Shown in pieces: positions 1-5,946 of a stretch of DNA of 7,652 nt. Under the pieces are notes generated by a model that was not told the origin of the DNA, did no database searches, and worked only from the letters and a program-made list of their open reading frames with translations. Source of the DNA: Methanobacteriota archaeon (GTDB lineage: Archaea > Halobacteriota > Methanosarcinia > Methanosarcinales > Methanoperedenaceae); NCBI GenBank assembly GCA_018899795.1, contig JAHIHJ010000284.1:1-7652 (forward strand), in the 5' to 3' direction. Position 1 is the first letter of the stretch; the number at the start of each line of letters is the position of its first letter. Both the position numbers and the translations under genes were made by a program.

Positions 1-567
1 GATGAAACAATAAAATCGATAAAAGCCGCCTGTTCACTTCCTGTCATCCTTTTCCCCGCAAATCCCGGAGGGGTAAGCGGGAGAGCGGATGCAATATTTT
101 TCATGAGCCTTCTTAATTCAAGGGATGTCAATTACATCACTACGCATCAGGCGATAGGCGCGCCGCTTGTTTTCAAGCAAGGCATTGAACCTATCTCAAT
201 GGCATATATCATTATAGAACCCGGAGGAATGGCAGGCTGGGTAGGAGATGCGCGATTGATACCCAGGAACAAGCCAAAACTTGCTGTGGCGTATGCTCTT
301 GCGGCAAAATATCTGGGCATGCATTATATTTATCTTGAAGCGGGCTCAGGCGCAGACAAGCCTGTCCCTGTCGAAATGGTAACGGCAGTGAAAAAGGCTG
401 TCGGGGAAGCTACAAAAGTGATAGTTGGAGGTGGCATCCGCGACGGGGCAACAGCAAGAGAGCGCGTTAAGGCAGGCGCTGACATGATCGTGACCGGCAC
501 TATCGTAGAGCAGGTCGGGGATGTAAAAGGCAAGATTGAAGAACTTGTCAGGGCGATAAAATCATAA
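1..567 (+). CDS. Geranylgeranylglyceryl phosphate synthase (GGGPS), 5' end outside window
   Basis: Joins sn-glycerol-1-phosphate to geranylgeranyl diphosphate, the first ether-bond step of archaeal membrane lipid synthesis; a soluble or membrane-associated TIM barrel. The frame is open from base 1 and gives 188 residues, so roughly the first 50-60 residues of a usual 230-250 residue protein are missing. The ATG at 103 is internal, because family sequence precedes it: [20 protein letters not shown] at visible residues 15-34, then MSLLNS at 35-40. Further family landmarks are YIIIEPGG (69-76), [11 protein letters not shown] (111-121), and the phosphate-binding GGGIRDG (143-149) and GADMIVTGT (159-167). 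The pattern fits the group II archaeal enzymes. The family call is firm; polyprenyl chain length is assumed from the archaeal context. It is convergent with the dehydrogenase at 330-1463, whose frame overlaps it. Confidence 0.95.
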   Translation, partial: DETIKSIKAACSLPVILFPANPGGVSGRADAIFFMSLLNSRDVNYITTHQAIGAPLVFKQGIEPISMAYIIIEPGGMAGWVGDARLIPRNKPKLAVAYALAAKYLGMHYIYLEAGSGADKPVPVEMVTAVKKAVGEATKVIVGGGIRDGATARERVKAGADMIVTGTIVEQVGDVKGKIEELVRAIKS

Positions 568-1463
568 GTTTCTTTTTTTGTTTTTTCAACAAGCTTCCTG
601 ATACTTTCCTTAAATGATAATGGCCCGAATCCAAATATCTTCTTAAGGTCGTTCGGCTCGCAAACCATATTGTTCCGCAGGGATTCAATAAGCCAGTAAA
701 CCACATTCGCGTTCACTGTTGAAAGTCTGCCCAGCACCAGAGATGATATCCGGTGCCATGAACCCGGAATATGTACAAAAATCCGTTTTAGCCCCAGATG
801 ACGCGCATATTCCTGCATCAATTCCTGATAGGTAAAGACTTCAGAGCAGCCGATATCATAGCATTTATTTATAGTCTCTTTCTTATCAAGGCATTCTACA
901 AGATATCGTAAAACGTCTCCGATATATACGGGCTGGACATGTGTATTCCCCCAGTTAAAGACCGGGATTACCGGAAAATTCCGAACTGCGGAGTCAAGTA
1001 TCTCAAATGCTCCGCCGCCCCTTCCGATTATCATTGATGCCCTGAATATCGTGTAGTCTAAGCCGCTTGATCTGATGATGTCCTCCACTTCCTTTCTGCT
1101 GGAAAGATGATGCGAGAGCTTCTCTCCCGGATTGGTTATCCCGGTGAGATGGATAATCCTCTTTACGCCGTTCTCTTTACAGGCTTTCACCATATTGGTT
1201 ACTGCTTTACGGTCAAGTATGTCGAAATTCTCCTGCTCCTTTTGTTTCCCCATCATGTGTATGAAATAATAGACCGTATCCACACCTGCTGTCGCTTTCA
1301 ATAGTGACTCCTGATCAAGGACATCCCCGGTCACGTAACTAATATTCGGATTTACGGATACTACGGGTTTTCTCACAAGACATCTTACCTGCACGTTCCT
1401 TTTGGACAGCGCCTCCAGAACAAGCCCGCCGATAAAACCGGTAGCTCCAGTGAGTAATATCAT
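330..1463 (-). CDS. Atypical NAD(P)-binding short-chain dehydrogenase (NmrA/YbjT-like), 3' end overlaps GGGPS antisense
   Basis: Extended/atypical SDR with a Rossmann fold; substrate unknown. The N-terminus carries the dinucleotide motif TGATGFIGG (residues 5-13), followed by VTGDVLD (44-50), YYFIHMMG (65-72), [10 protein letters not shown] (101-110), [15 protein letters not shown] (140-154) and [15 protein letters not shown] (174-188). These are typical of the SDR group that includes NmrA, YbjT and NDUFA9 proteins. The classical YxxxK catalytic tyrosine is not evident; SSRKEVE occupies that area. Homologous-looking sequence ends near residue 296 (VEKTKK). The last ~78 residues are the antisense of the GGGPS coding region and are rich in Ser, Thr, Pro and Ala, so they are probably not conserved. 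The ATG at 1461-1463 is chosen because an in-frame TGA lies about 40 nt upstream and the Rossmann motif starts immediately. No clear TATA box or Shine-Dalgarno was seen. It follows the Cam gene, but a terminator lies between them. Confidence 0.85.
   Translation of the reverse strand: MILLTGATGFIGGLVLEALSKRNVQVRCLVRKPVVSVNPNISYVTGDVLDQESLLKATAGVDTVYYFIHMMGKQKEQENFDILDRKAVTNMVKACKENGVKRIIHLTGITNPGEKLSHHLSSRKEVEDIIRSSGLDYTIFRASMIIGRGGGAFEILDSAVRNFPVIPVFNWGNTHVQPVYIGDVLRYLVECLDKKETINKCYDIGCSEVFTYQELMQEYARHLGLKRIFVHIPGSWHRISSLVLGRLSTVNANVVYWLIESLRNNMVCEPNDLKKIFGFGPLSFKESIRKLVEKTKKETYDFIALTSSSILPFTSPTCSTIVPVTIMSAPALTRSLAVAPSRMPPPTITFVASPTAFFTAVTISTGTGLSAPEPASR
568..587 (+). terminator. Oligo-T terminator after GGGPS
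   Basis: Directly after the TAA stop (565-567) comes a pyrimidine tract with T7 at 573-579 and T6 at 581-586, separated by one G. Archaeal RNA polymerase terminates intrinsically at such oligo-T runs without needing a strong hairpin. On the opposite strand the same tract is the A-rich segment coding Lys-Thr-Lys-Lys of the overlapping dehydrogenase frame. Confidence 0.6.
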
Positions 1464-1524
1464 AATATTATCTGATGATGCCGCATTCCTTAAGGTTTCC
1501 TGCGGTCATGTCGGTCACATTGGA

Positions 1525-1569
1525 TCAAAAAGAAAAAAAGAGAAAATTGCCCATAAAAACAGGGCAATT
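1525..1569 (-). terminator. Hairpin plus T-tract terminator of the carbonic anhydrase gene
   Basis: Ten bases after the Cam stop lies a perfect 8-bp inverted repeat, AATTGCCC (1545-1552) and GGGCAATT (1562-1569), with a 9-nt loop. Read on the minus strand it is followed by a T-rich tract covering about 1527-1544. This is a good terminator for Cam and argues that the downstream dehydrogenase is transcribed separately. Confidence 0.75.
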
Positions 1570-1578
1570 CAATTTAAA

Positions 1579-2346
1579 TTATTCCGATTTCTCCTCGCCA
1601 TGTCCACCTGATGACGATCCTGCAGCTTTCCCGCTCATCCTGTTATATCCTGCTGCAAGGTTAGTGTTGACGTGAACCACACCTTCGTTAAGGCTCTTGA
1701 ACACATAGTCATCTGAGATAACAGGAAGGTTATCTGCGACTGACTGGTTCGAAACTATCATTCCCAGCGGTACATATCTTCCATCAGGAATTGTAACACC
1801 AACTATCCTTACACCGGGTTCCAGCACAACGTTATTCCCGACCTTAGATTTGAACACGAACGCCTGCATTCCCACGAACGTGTCATCGCCAATGCTTGCC
1901 GGACCATGCACCTGTGCCTGATGAGCAAGTGAAACGCGGTTCCCGATATAGACTGCGTATTTTTTGCCCGCCACTTCAACAAGGTTCTTCTCCACGGGTA
2001 TCTTTTCCTCATCCGATGTCTCAAGAGCATGAACAACTACCCCGTCCTGCACATTGGAATCGTCGCCAACGTGTATGGGCATCCCTTCATCGCCTCTTAC
2101 TGATGCCTGCGGTGAGACCATTACATTTTTTCCAATAGATACCGCCCCTATCACTGAAGCCTGAGGATGGATATAGGCGGAGGGGTCGATCTGCGGTCTT
2201 ATATTCAGATCGCTCCAGGGCGTGACCGGACTTGCGCCCACGCCTGAAGTACTGTAAAGATTCTCTACACGTTCCACGCATCCTGCCGTAAGCAGTATTA
2301 TCAGTGTTATTAATACTGATATTCTTAAAAAATTGTTTGATTTCAT
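1579..2346 (-). CDS. cam: Gamma-class carbonic anhydrase Cam, lipoprotein form
   Basis: Catalyses CO2 + H2O to bicarbonate + H+ as a trimeric left-handed beta-helix. With the start at 2346 the protein has 255 residues. Residues 1-22 form a signal peptide ending in lipobox LTAGC (19-23), so Cys23 should anchor it to the outer face of the membrane. All key residues of Methanosarcina thermophila Cam are present at a constant offset of +25: metal ligands His106, His142, His147 (Cam 81, 117, 122), Arg84 (59), Glu87 (62, acidic loop) and proton-shuttle Glu109 (84). The acidic loop is characteristic of the true Cam subclass and absent from CamH. Hexapeptide repeats run from about residue 52 to 195. 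A Gly/Ser/Glu-rich tail after ~235 extends past the usual end. The frame is open upstream to 2496, but the TATA box at 2378-2384 excludes such starts; an ATG at 2355, adding MVA, is the alternative. Confidence 0.96.
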   Translation of the reverse strand: MKSNNFLRISVLITLIILLTAGCVERVENLYSTSGVGASPVTPWSDLNIRPQIDPSAYIHPQASVIGAVSIGKNVMVSPQASVRGDEGMPIHVGDDSNVQDGVVVHALETSDEEKIPVEKNLVEVAGKKYAVYIGNRVSLAHQAQVHGPASIGDDTFVGMQAFVFKSKVGNNVVLEPGVRIVGVTIPDGRYVPLGMIVSNQSVADNLPVISDDYVFKSLNEGVVHVNTNLAAGYNRMSGKAAGSSSGGHGEEKSE

Positions 2347-2377
2347 AGCGACCATATCGATGCTTATCATTTTTTTG

Positions 2378-2384
2378 TATATAA
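2378..2384 (-). promoter_or_regulatory. TATA box of cam
   Basis: Minus-strand TTATATA, centred about 26 nt upstream of position 2355. The predicted transcription start is therefore near 2355, at or about 9 nt before the likely start codon. This supports a short leader and decides against the longer open frame that begins at 2496. It was found by eye from archaeal promoter spacing. Confidence 0.6.
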
Positions 2385-2475
2385 GTGTTTTGAAATGCTT
2401 CCGTGAAGCCGCAAAACCATCCAATAAGCAGAAAATAGAAATATAAAGCCTGATAGATATTTCCAAAACCACAAG

Positions 2476-2484
2476 TAATATAAA
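2476..2484 (+). promoter_or_regulatory. TATA box of the citrate/homocitrate synthase-family gene
   Basis: TAATATAAA is centred near 2480, 27-28 nt before the ATG at 2508, so the predicted transcription start is within about 3 nt of the start codon and the mRNA may be leaderless. No Shine-Dalgarno is present (CAGTCACACA precedes the ATG), in agreement. A second AT-rich TATA-like string, AAATATAAAG at 2439-2448, could be an alternative promoter. Together with the cam promoter this makes 2347-2507 a divergent regulatory region. Confidence 0.6.
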
Positions 2485-2507
2485 TTCCAATAACAATCAG
2501 TCACACA

Positions 2508-3785
2508 ATGAAAGTATACAGATCATATGAAGACCTCCCCAGGATAAAACTTCCTCTGGGACAGGACATTTTTATAAGCGACAGCACTATCCGCGACGGC
2601 GCGCAGATGCCGGGAATAGTGATGAAAAAGAGGCATAAGCTCAAGATATATGATTATCTTCACAGGATAGGTATAGAAAAGCTTGAAACGTTTGTATTTA
2701 ATGACAGGGACAGGGAAGCGGTCAGGGTGATGCTTGACACAGGATACGAGTTCCCTGAGGTCACGGGGTGGGCGCGTGCAAATCCAAAGGATATTGATTT
2801 TGTATTGAGCATGGACGGTATTAAGGAAACAGGTATTTTGATGTCTGTTTCCGATTCGCATATGATCGATAAGATGGGATTGGCAAGCCGGGAAGAGGCA
2901 GAGAAGAAGTATACAGATGCGCTTCAGTACGCAGTTGATCACGGGCTTCGGACAAGGGCGCATATTGAGGATATGACACGCGCAGATAACGAAGGTTTTG
3001 TATTTCCCCTTATTGAAAAATTGCTTGAGATCGACCCCGACTGTATAATACGCCTTTGCGATACTGTGGGTTTTGGTCTTCCTTTCCCTGATGTGGATGA
3101 GCCGTACGGCATACCCCACATGGTCAGGAGATTACGGGAAATAGGGTCAAAAAACATAGAAACGCATATCCACGATGATTTTGGCATGTCGGTGGCATGC
3201 TCGATCGCAGGATACTGGTATGGCGCGAACTGGTCAAGCCTGACGTTCCTGGGAATAGGCGAGAGAGCAGGCAATGCTGAGCTTGAGAAAGTCGCCCTGT
3301 TGCTGATGCAGCGTGTTGAAGGTTTCCAGAAGTACGACTTACAATCCCTGACAGAATTTGCGAGATACATGGAAAAAGAGATCGGCATCAGGGTGCCGCG
3401 TAATAAATCAGTGGTAGGCAGGAACATCTTTGCCCACGAGAGCGGGATACATACTGCAGGTATCATAAAGAATCCCTTTACCTATGAACCATACCCACCC
3501 GAGATCGTTGGAGGGAAAAGGCAGTTGTTGATAGGGGATTCATCGGGTCTTGAGGTGATACGATTTAAAGTCGAGGAGAGTCTTAACGAACTAATGCATG
3601 TCGACTCGAAGATCGATAAGAACGACTGGCGTGTGAAGGCTATCCAGAGTGACATTCAGAGATTGTATAATGAGGAAAAGAGGATCTCGTGCATCTCTGA
3701 TGAGGAACTGAAGAGGTTTGTTGAGAAGTATTTCATGCTTGATTCCATTATTGAAGAGCACGGCGATAACGAGGAGCAAAAATAA
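2508..3785 (+). CDS. DRE-TIM metallolyase of the homocitrate/isopropylmalate synthase superfamily, Re-citrate synthase-like
   Basis: Condenses acetyl-CoA with a 2-oxoacid using a divalent metal. The 425-residue protein has the superfamily landmarks: DSTIRDGAQ (25-33, with catalytic Arg29 and metal ligand Asp30), metal histidines His220 and His222 in THIHDDFG, GIGERAGN (249-256) and HESGIH (310-315). It lacks the C-terminal regulatory domain of LeuA. Several segments differ from LeuA, AksA and CimA and, from memory, match the Re-citrate synthase clade described in Clostridium kluyveri: IYDYLHRIG (47-55), FPEVTGWARA (82-91), IKETGILMSVSD (105-116), HIEDMTRAD (152-160), IIRLCDTVGFGLPFP (180-194). 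If correct it makes citrate from oxaloacetate, feeding the oxidative branch to 2-oxoglutarate. Homocitrate synthase is the main alternative. The ATG at 2508 fits the TATA spacing. It stands alone, divergent from cam. Confidence 0.88.
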   Translation: MKVYRSYEDLPRIKLPLGQDIFISDSTIRDGAQMPGIVMKKRHKLKIYDYLHRIGIEKLETFVFNDRDREAVRVMLDTGYEFPEVTGWARANPKDIDFVLSMDGIKETGILMSVSDSHMIDKMGLASREEAEKKYTDALQYAVDHGLRTRAHIEDMTRADNEGFVFPLIEKLLEIDPDCIIRLCDTVGFGLPFPDVDEPYGIPHMVRRLREIGSKNIETHIHDDFGMSVACSIAGYWYGANWSSLTFLGIGERAGNAELEKVALLLMQRVEGFQKYDLQSLTEFARYMEKEIGIRVPRNKSVVGRNIFAHESGIHTAGIIKNPFTYEPYPPEIVGGKRQLLIGDSSGLEVIRFKVEESLNELMHVDSKIDKNDWRVKAIQSDIQRLYNEEKRISCISDEELKRFVEKYFMLDSIIEEHGDNEEQK

Positions 3786-3821
3786 AGAAATAGGATCAAG
3801 CGAGATTTTCAGCCAGTAATA

Positions 3822-3829
3822 TTTATAAA
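3822..3829 (+). promoter_or_regulatory. TATA box of the PGF-CTERM protein operon
   Basis: TTTATAAA is centred at 3825-3826, which predicts a start near 3852, about 6 nt before the ATG at 3858. The GCGGGGATT just before the ATG offers only a weak Shine-Dalgarno. The 72-nt gap after the preceding stop contains this promoter and no strong terminator. Confidence 0.6.
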
Positions 3830-3857
3830 CTATTGCAGCTTATTTTGAGCGGGGATT

Positions 3858-4850
3858 ATGAAATCTGAAAACGCACTTATAACACTGGTGGCAGCTATAC
3901 TTGTTGTATCTCTTGCCATTGTACTGATCAGTAACGATGCTCTATCTCAGCCATATACATATGAACCTCCTGATGCATATTTTTCCATCCGCGATGTGGA
4001 TGTTAAACCAATAGAGGTGACAAGCGCCCAGATAGAGGTGAATGTCACTGCATACATAGATCGGGGTGATGGAAAAACAAATAACCCTACCATGCAGATA
4101 AGGGTTATAAACAGCGACACAAGGCTGCTTGAGACTGAAGTTTTCGCCCAGATACCTGAAAGCGACCAGGGGAAGACCGTGACAGCTTCACAGAAATTGA
4201 AAGTGGATAGGAACGGTAACTATGAACTTAACATCCTGCTCTATAATAATAAAAGTATCAGGGACAGCGGCGCCGTAGCCATAAAGGGATTGAGCGCGCT
4301 GACCCCTGCGGCAAAGAAGAGCGGCATAATGCTCACCAACATCGATTTCGTCATAACCGGAACATCCGCGGGGCGCGCTTCAGTGAGACCTGATGCATAT
4401 CTTGAGAACAGGGGTGTATCTGCGTCAGATAACCTGAACATGGTGGTCAAGGCGCGGCAGGCTGAATCTAATATTCTTGCAGATAAGGGTTCAATCGAGA
4501 CCGGAACGATAGCCAGCGAAGCCACAGCGGTTCGAAGTGTGCAGCTTGAAGTCCCGGATGGATATAATTACATGGTAGTAGTGGAACTCTGGAAAGGGGA
4601 TGTACTTATTAATACATGGGAGAAGGCTCTGATGCTCGCTCCCACGAAGACAGTCCCGAAGGAGAGCGCCGAGAAAAAGATGAACATAGAGGTCTCGAAG
4701 TTCGTCCGTGAGGGCAACGTACAGACTGCATCAGAGGCGGGCATGGCATATGCGGCGGCTGCCACCACGATGCAGCAGGAGCCTGGATTTGAGGCGATCG
4801 CGGCTGTTGCAGCACTGATAATGGTCATAGCATTAAGGAGGAGATCATAA
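3858..4850 (+). CDS. PGF-CTERM surface protein with two related beta-rich domains
   Basis: Predicted secreted, surface-anchored protein of 330 residues; exact role unknown. Residues 7-25 are a hydrophobic signal or anchor segment (LITLVAAILVVSLAIVLI). The C-terminus has the three-part archaeosortase signal: PGF at 309-311, a hydrophobic stretch of about 15 residues, then RRRS. In archaea with ArtA such tails are removed and replaced by a lipid anchor. The body holds two similar domains, about 40-150 and 157-268. Each starts with an I..D/N.D.V-type strand, has a YIDRG- or YLENRG-like turn, and later an NYEL- or NYMV-type strand followed by a hydrophobic V.L strand. This suggests tandem Ig-like beta sandwiches, resembling families annotated DUF7490 in Methanosarcinales (family name from memory). 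Asn-x-Ser/Thr sites such as NVT (62-64) could be glycosylated. It is coupled to the gene at 4850. Confidence 0.85.
   Translation: MKSENALITLVAAILVVSLAIVLISNDALSQPYTYEPPDAYFSIRDVDVKPIEVTSAQIEVNVTAYIDRGDGKTNNPTMQIRVINSDTRLLETEVFAQIPESDQGKTVTASQKLKVDRNGNYELNILLYNNKSIRDSGAVAIKGLSALTPAAKKSGIMLTNIDFVITGTSAGRASVRPDAYLENRGVSASDNLNMVVKARQAESNILADKGSIETGTIASEATAVRSVQLEVPDGYNYMVVVELWKGDVLINTWEKALMLAPTKTVPKESAEKKMNIEVSKFVREGNVQTASEAGMAYAAAATTMQQEPGFEAIAAVAALIMVIALRRRS
4835..4843 (+). promoter_or_regulatory. Strong Shine-Dalgarno inside the end of the PGF-CTERM gene
   Basis: AAGGAGGAG lies 6-8 nt before the ATG at 4850 and is the best ribosome binding site in the window. The same bases are the Arg-Arg-Arg codons of the preceding protein's sorting tail. 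The stop and start codons share one base (TAATG), so the downstream gene is probably translated by re-initiation or coupling. Confidence 0.8.
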
Positions 4851-5071
4851 TGATAAACCGAGAAAAATTAGAGGATTATTTCTATCTGGGGACGTTCCTG
4901 ATAGTAATGCTGTTCGCATTATTGGCTGTAATTAAGATCTATTTTTCCCTGGAAAGAATAATTGAAAACTGGTTTACCGATAAATATAGGGACATATTCC
5001 AGACGCTGTATGGGATCGCAGTCCTTGCGATATGCGTTTATCTGATAAGGGAAAGGCTCATAAAAAGATAG
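4850..5071 (+). CDS. Two-helix membrane miniprotein, function unknown
   Basis: A 73-residue protein with two hydrophobic segments, about residues 11-30 (YLGTFLIVMLFALLAVIKIY) and 51-66 (FQTLYGIAVLAICVYL), joined by a charged, amphipathic linker, and ending in a basic tail (RERLIKR). No family was recognised. The consensus Shine-Dalgarno at 4835-4843 and one-base overlap with the PGF-CTERM gene make it a convincing real gene and suggest a shared membrane or cell-surface role. The basic ends favour both termini being cytoplasmic under the positive-inside rule. Its last bases overlap the predicted terminator of the candidate minus-strand RNA at 5062-5258. Confidence 0.8.
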   Translation: MINREKLEDYFYLGTFLIVMLFALLAVIKIYFSLERIIENWFTDKYRDIFQTLYGIAVLAICVYLIRERLIKR

Positions 5072-5258
5072 ATATGCTGTAGCCTGACACTAACCCGGAA
5101 CTTCATCCGCTGGCTCATGCCGCAGTCCGTTGCCGTAACCCTAGTATCAGGCGTTATCGCGTGTACCGCATTGGGGTTGTCTGTACGGTCATGGATTTGG
5201 CGTTGCCGTTCTCCCGCAAGGACCTATCAACACGATTTGCCCCAGATTTCGTAGGTCT
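5062..5258 (-). ncRNA. Candidate structured RNA of about 195 nt (unproven)
   Basis: There is no convincing protein gene here, but the minus strand has the layout of an RNA gene. A TATA box at 5276-5283 points to a start near 5254-5258, exactly where the pair GACCTA (5252-5257 on minus) and TAGGTC (5221-5226 on minus) would form a 5' helix. An 11-bp helix joins 5142-5152 and 5082-5092; it contains one non-Watson-Crick position that is a G-U wobble on the minus strand but a C-A mismatch on the plus strand, favouring minus transcription. Inside it are hairpins at 5096-5109 (CGGA/TCCG) and 5110-5125. A U5 run at 5062-5066 could end it. No known RNA family was recognised. The alternative is a decayed IS200/IS605-type remnant: one minus frame is open for ~60 codons without a convincing start. 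Confidence 0.35.
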
Positions 5259-5275
5259 GGAACAAAAATGTATTG

Positions 5276-5283
5276 ATTTATAA
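5276..5283 (-). promoter_or_regulatory. TATA-like box upstream of the candidate RNA
   Basis: Minus-strand TTATAAAT, 18 nt from the start of the GACCTA helix. It lies downstream of the CBS-regulator gene and has no protein start at the right distance, so if active it should drive a non-coding transcript towards 5062. Its near-symmetry means a plus-strand start near 5306 cannot be excluded. Confidence 0.35.
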
Positions 5284-5300
5284 GTATTTAGGGTTATCCT

Positions 5301-5349
5301 CCCAAAGCTACACTTTGGGGAATGGCACACACGTATGCCCTGCGGGCAT
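5301..5349 (-). terminator. Tandem hairpins downstream of the CBS regulator
   Basis: Two perfect inverted repeats follow the regulator's stop: ATGCCC/GGGCAT at 5335-5349 with a 3-nt loop, and CCCAAAG/CTTTGGG at 5301-5319 with a 5-nt loop. A minus-strand T5 at 5264-5268 lies further on. They may end or protect the regulator mRNA. The second hairpin, flanked on the minus strand by ATTCC before and GAGGATAAC after, also resembles the right-end hairpin of IS200/IS605 elements, so a mobile-element origin is an alternative. Confidence 0.5.
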
Positions 5350-5362
5350 CCGGGGGAGTTTA

Positions 5363-5920
5363 TCACCCGCGCAGCATCTTCATTATATCGTGCTTTGTCA
5401 CCATGCCGACCACTACCCCTTTCTCAAGGACAAGCACTGCCGGGTTCTTCTCAAGTATCCTTGAGACCGTATTTGCATCCGTTGTTGGAGAGACCGTGGG
5501 GAAAGACTCGCCCATGATATTTCGAACGAGAAGATGGGAGACTTTCTTAATATCCTGATCTGTCATGGACGCCACTATCTGGTCAGTGGATATGCTGCCG
5601 ACCGGAACTCCCCCGTCAATTACAGGCATCTGGGAAAAGCCGTGCTCTTCCATTATGCTTGCGGCATCCTCTAAAGAACTGTCCGAAGTGGTATGGATTA
5701 TGGGTGAATGCATGACACTTCTGACAAGCACCTTCTCTTTTCGCGCAGCGTCAAAGGCATTGAATATCTTATGCAGGGTCGAAAGCCTTGGATCAACATC
5801 CCCCGACTCTATGCGCGCTATCAGTGGCTGGCTCACGCCTGCGCGTGTAGCGATATCGTGCTGGGTAAGACCAAGTTCAAGACGCAGTTTTTTGAAATCT
5901 TCAGGTGTAGGGAGGAACAT
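5363..5920 (-). CDS. XRE-type HTH regulator with tandem CBS domains
   Basis: Predicted cytoplasmic DNA-binding regulator of 185 residues that senses a ligand, probably an adenine nucleotide or S-adenosyl compound, through a CBS pair. Residues 8-55 are an XRE/Cro-type HTH: KKLRLELGLTQHDIATRAGV (10-29) ending in the recognition region SQPLIARIESG (30-40). CBS1 spans about 66-120 (VMHSPIIHTT, then VGSISTDQI at 107-115) and CBS2 about 130-183 (NIMGESFPTV, then VGMVTKHDI at 171-179). The HTH-CBS-CBS order is common in methanogens and other archaea. The start at 5918-5920 is supported by a TATA box 27-34 nt upstream, giving a leader of only a few nt. A dyad at 5925-5941 may be its own operator. It is transcribed divergently from marC; its target and ligand cannot be read from the sequence. 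Confidence 0.92.
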   Translation of the reverse strand: MFLPTPEDFKKLRLELGLTQHDIATRAGVSQPLIARIESGDVDPRLSTLHKIFNAFDAARKEKVLVRSVMHSPIIHTTSDSSLEDAASIMEEHGFSQMPVIDGGVPVGSISTDQIVASMTDQDIKKVSHLLVRNIMGESFPTVSPTTDANTVSRILEKNPAVLVLEKGVVVGMVTKHDIMKMLRG

Positions 5921-5924
5921 AATA

Positions 5925-5941
5925 TATTACTATGGGTAATA
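5925..5941. promoter_or_regulatory. Dyad operator candidate at the regulator's start site
   Basis: TATTAC (5925-5930) and GTAATA (5936-5941) form a perfect 6-bp inverted repeat with a 5-bp spacer. It lies between the regulator's TATA box and its ATG, over the predicted transcription start. An XRE-type dimer bound here would block polymerase, so autorepression is the simple reading. Confidence 0.45.
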
Positions 5942-5946
5942 AGAAG

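Noticed and set aside
1809..2138. Open frames on both strands within the carbonic anhydrase gene
   Set aside because: They are shadows of the Cam coding frame, which carries all catalytic residues.
2347..2496. N-terminal extension of the carbonic anhydrase to a start at 2496
   Set aside because: It would put about 50 residues before an otherwise standard lipoprotein signal peptide, and the gene's TATA box lies inside it.
2523..3466. Long minus-strand open frames opposite the condensing enzyme
   Set aside because: They have no recognisable motifs and lie fully antisense to a gene with clear catalytic motifs.
5082..5152. 71-nt cloverleaf-like segment as a tRNA
   Set aside because: The length fits, but the closing helix is 11 bp, not 7, and there is no T-loop GGTTCRA motif or recognisable anticodon arm.
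5154..5366. Minus-strand 70-codon open frame ending near 5154
   Set aside because: It crosses the regulator's stop and the tandem hairpins, has no suitable ribosome binding site, and its start lies upstream of the TATA-like box. The peptide has no recognisable domain.
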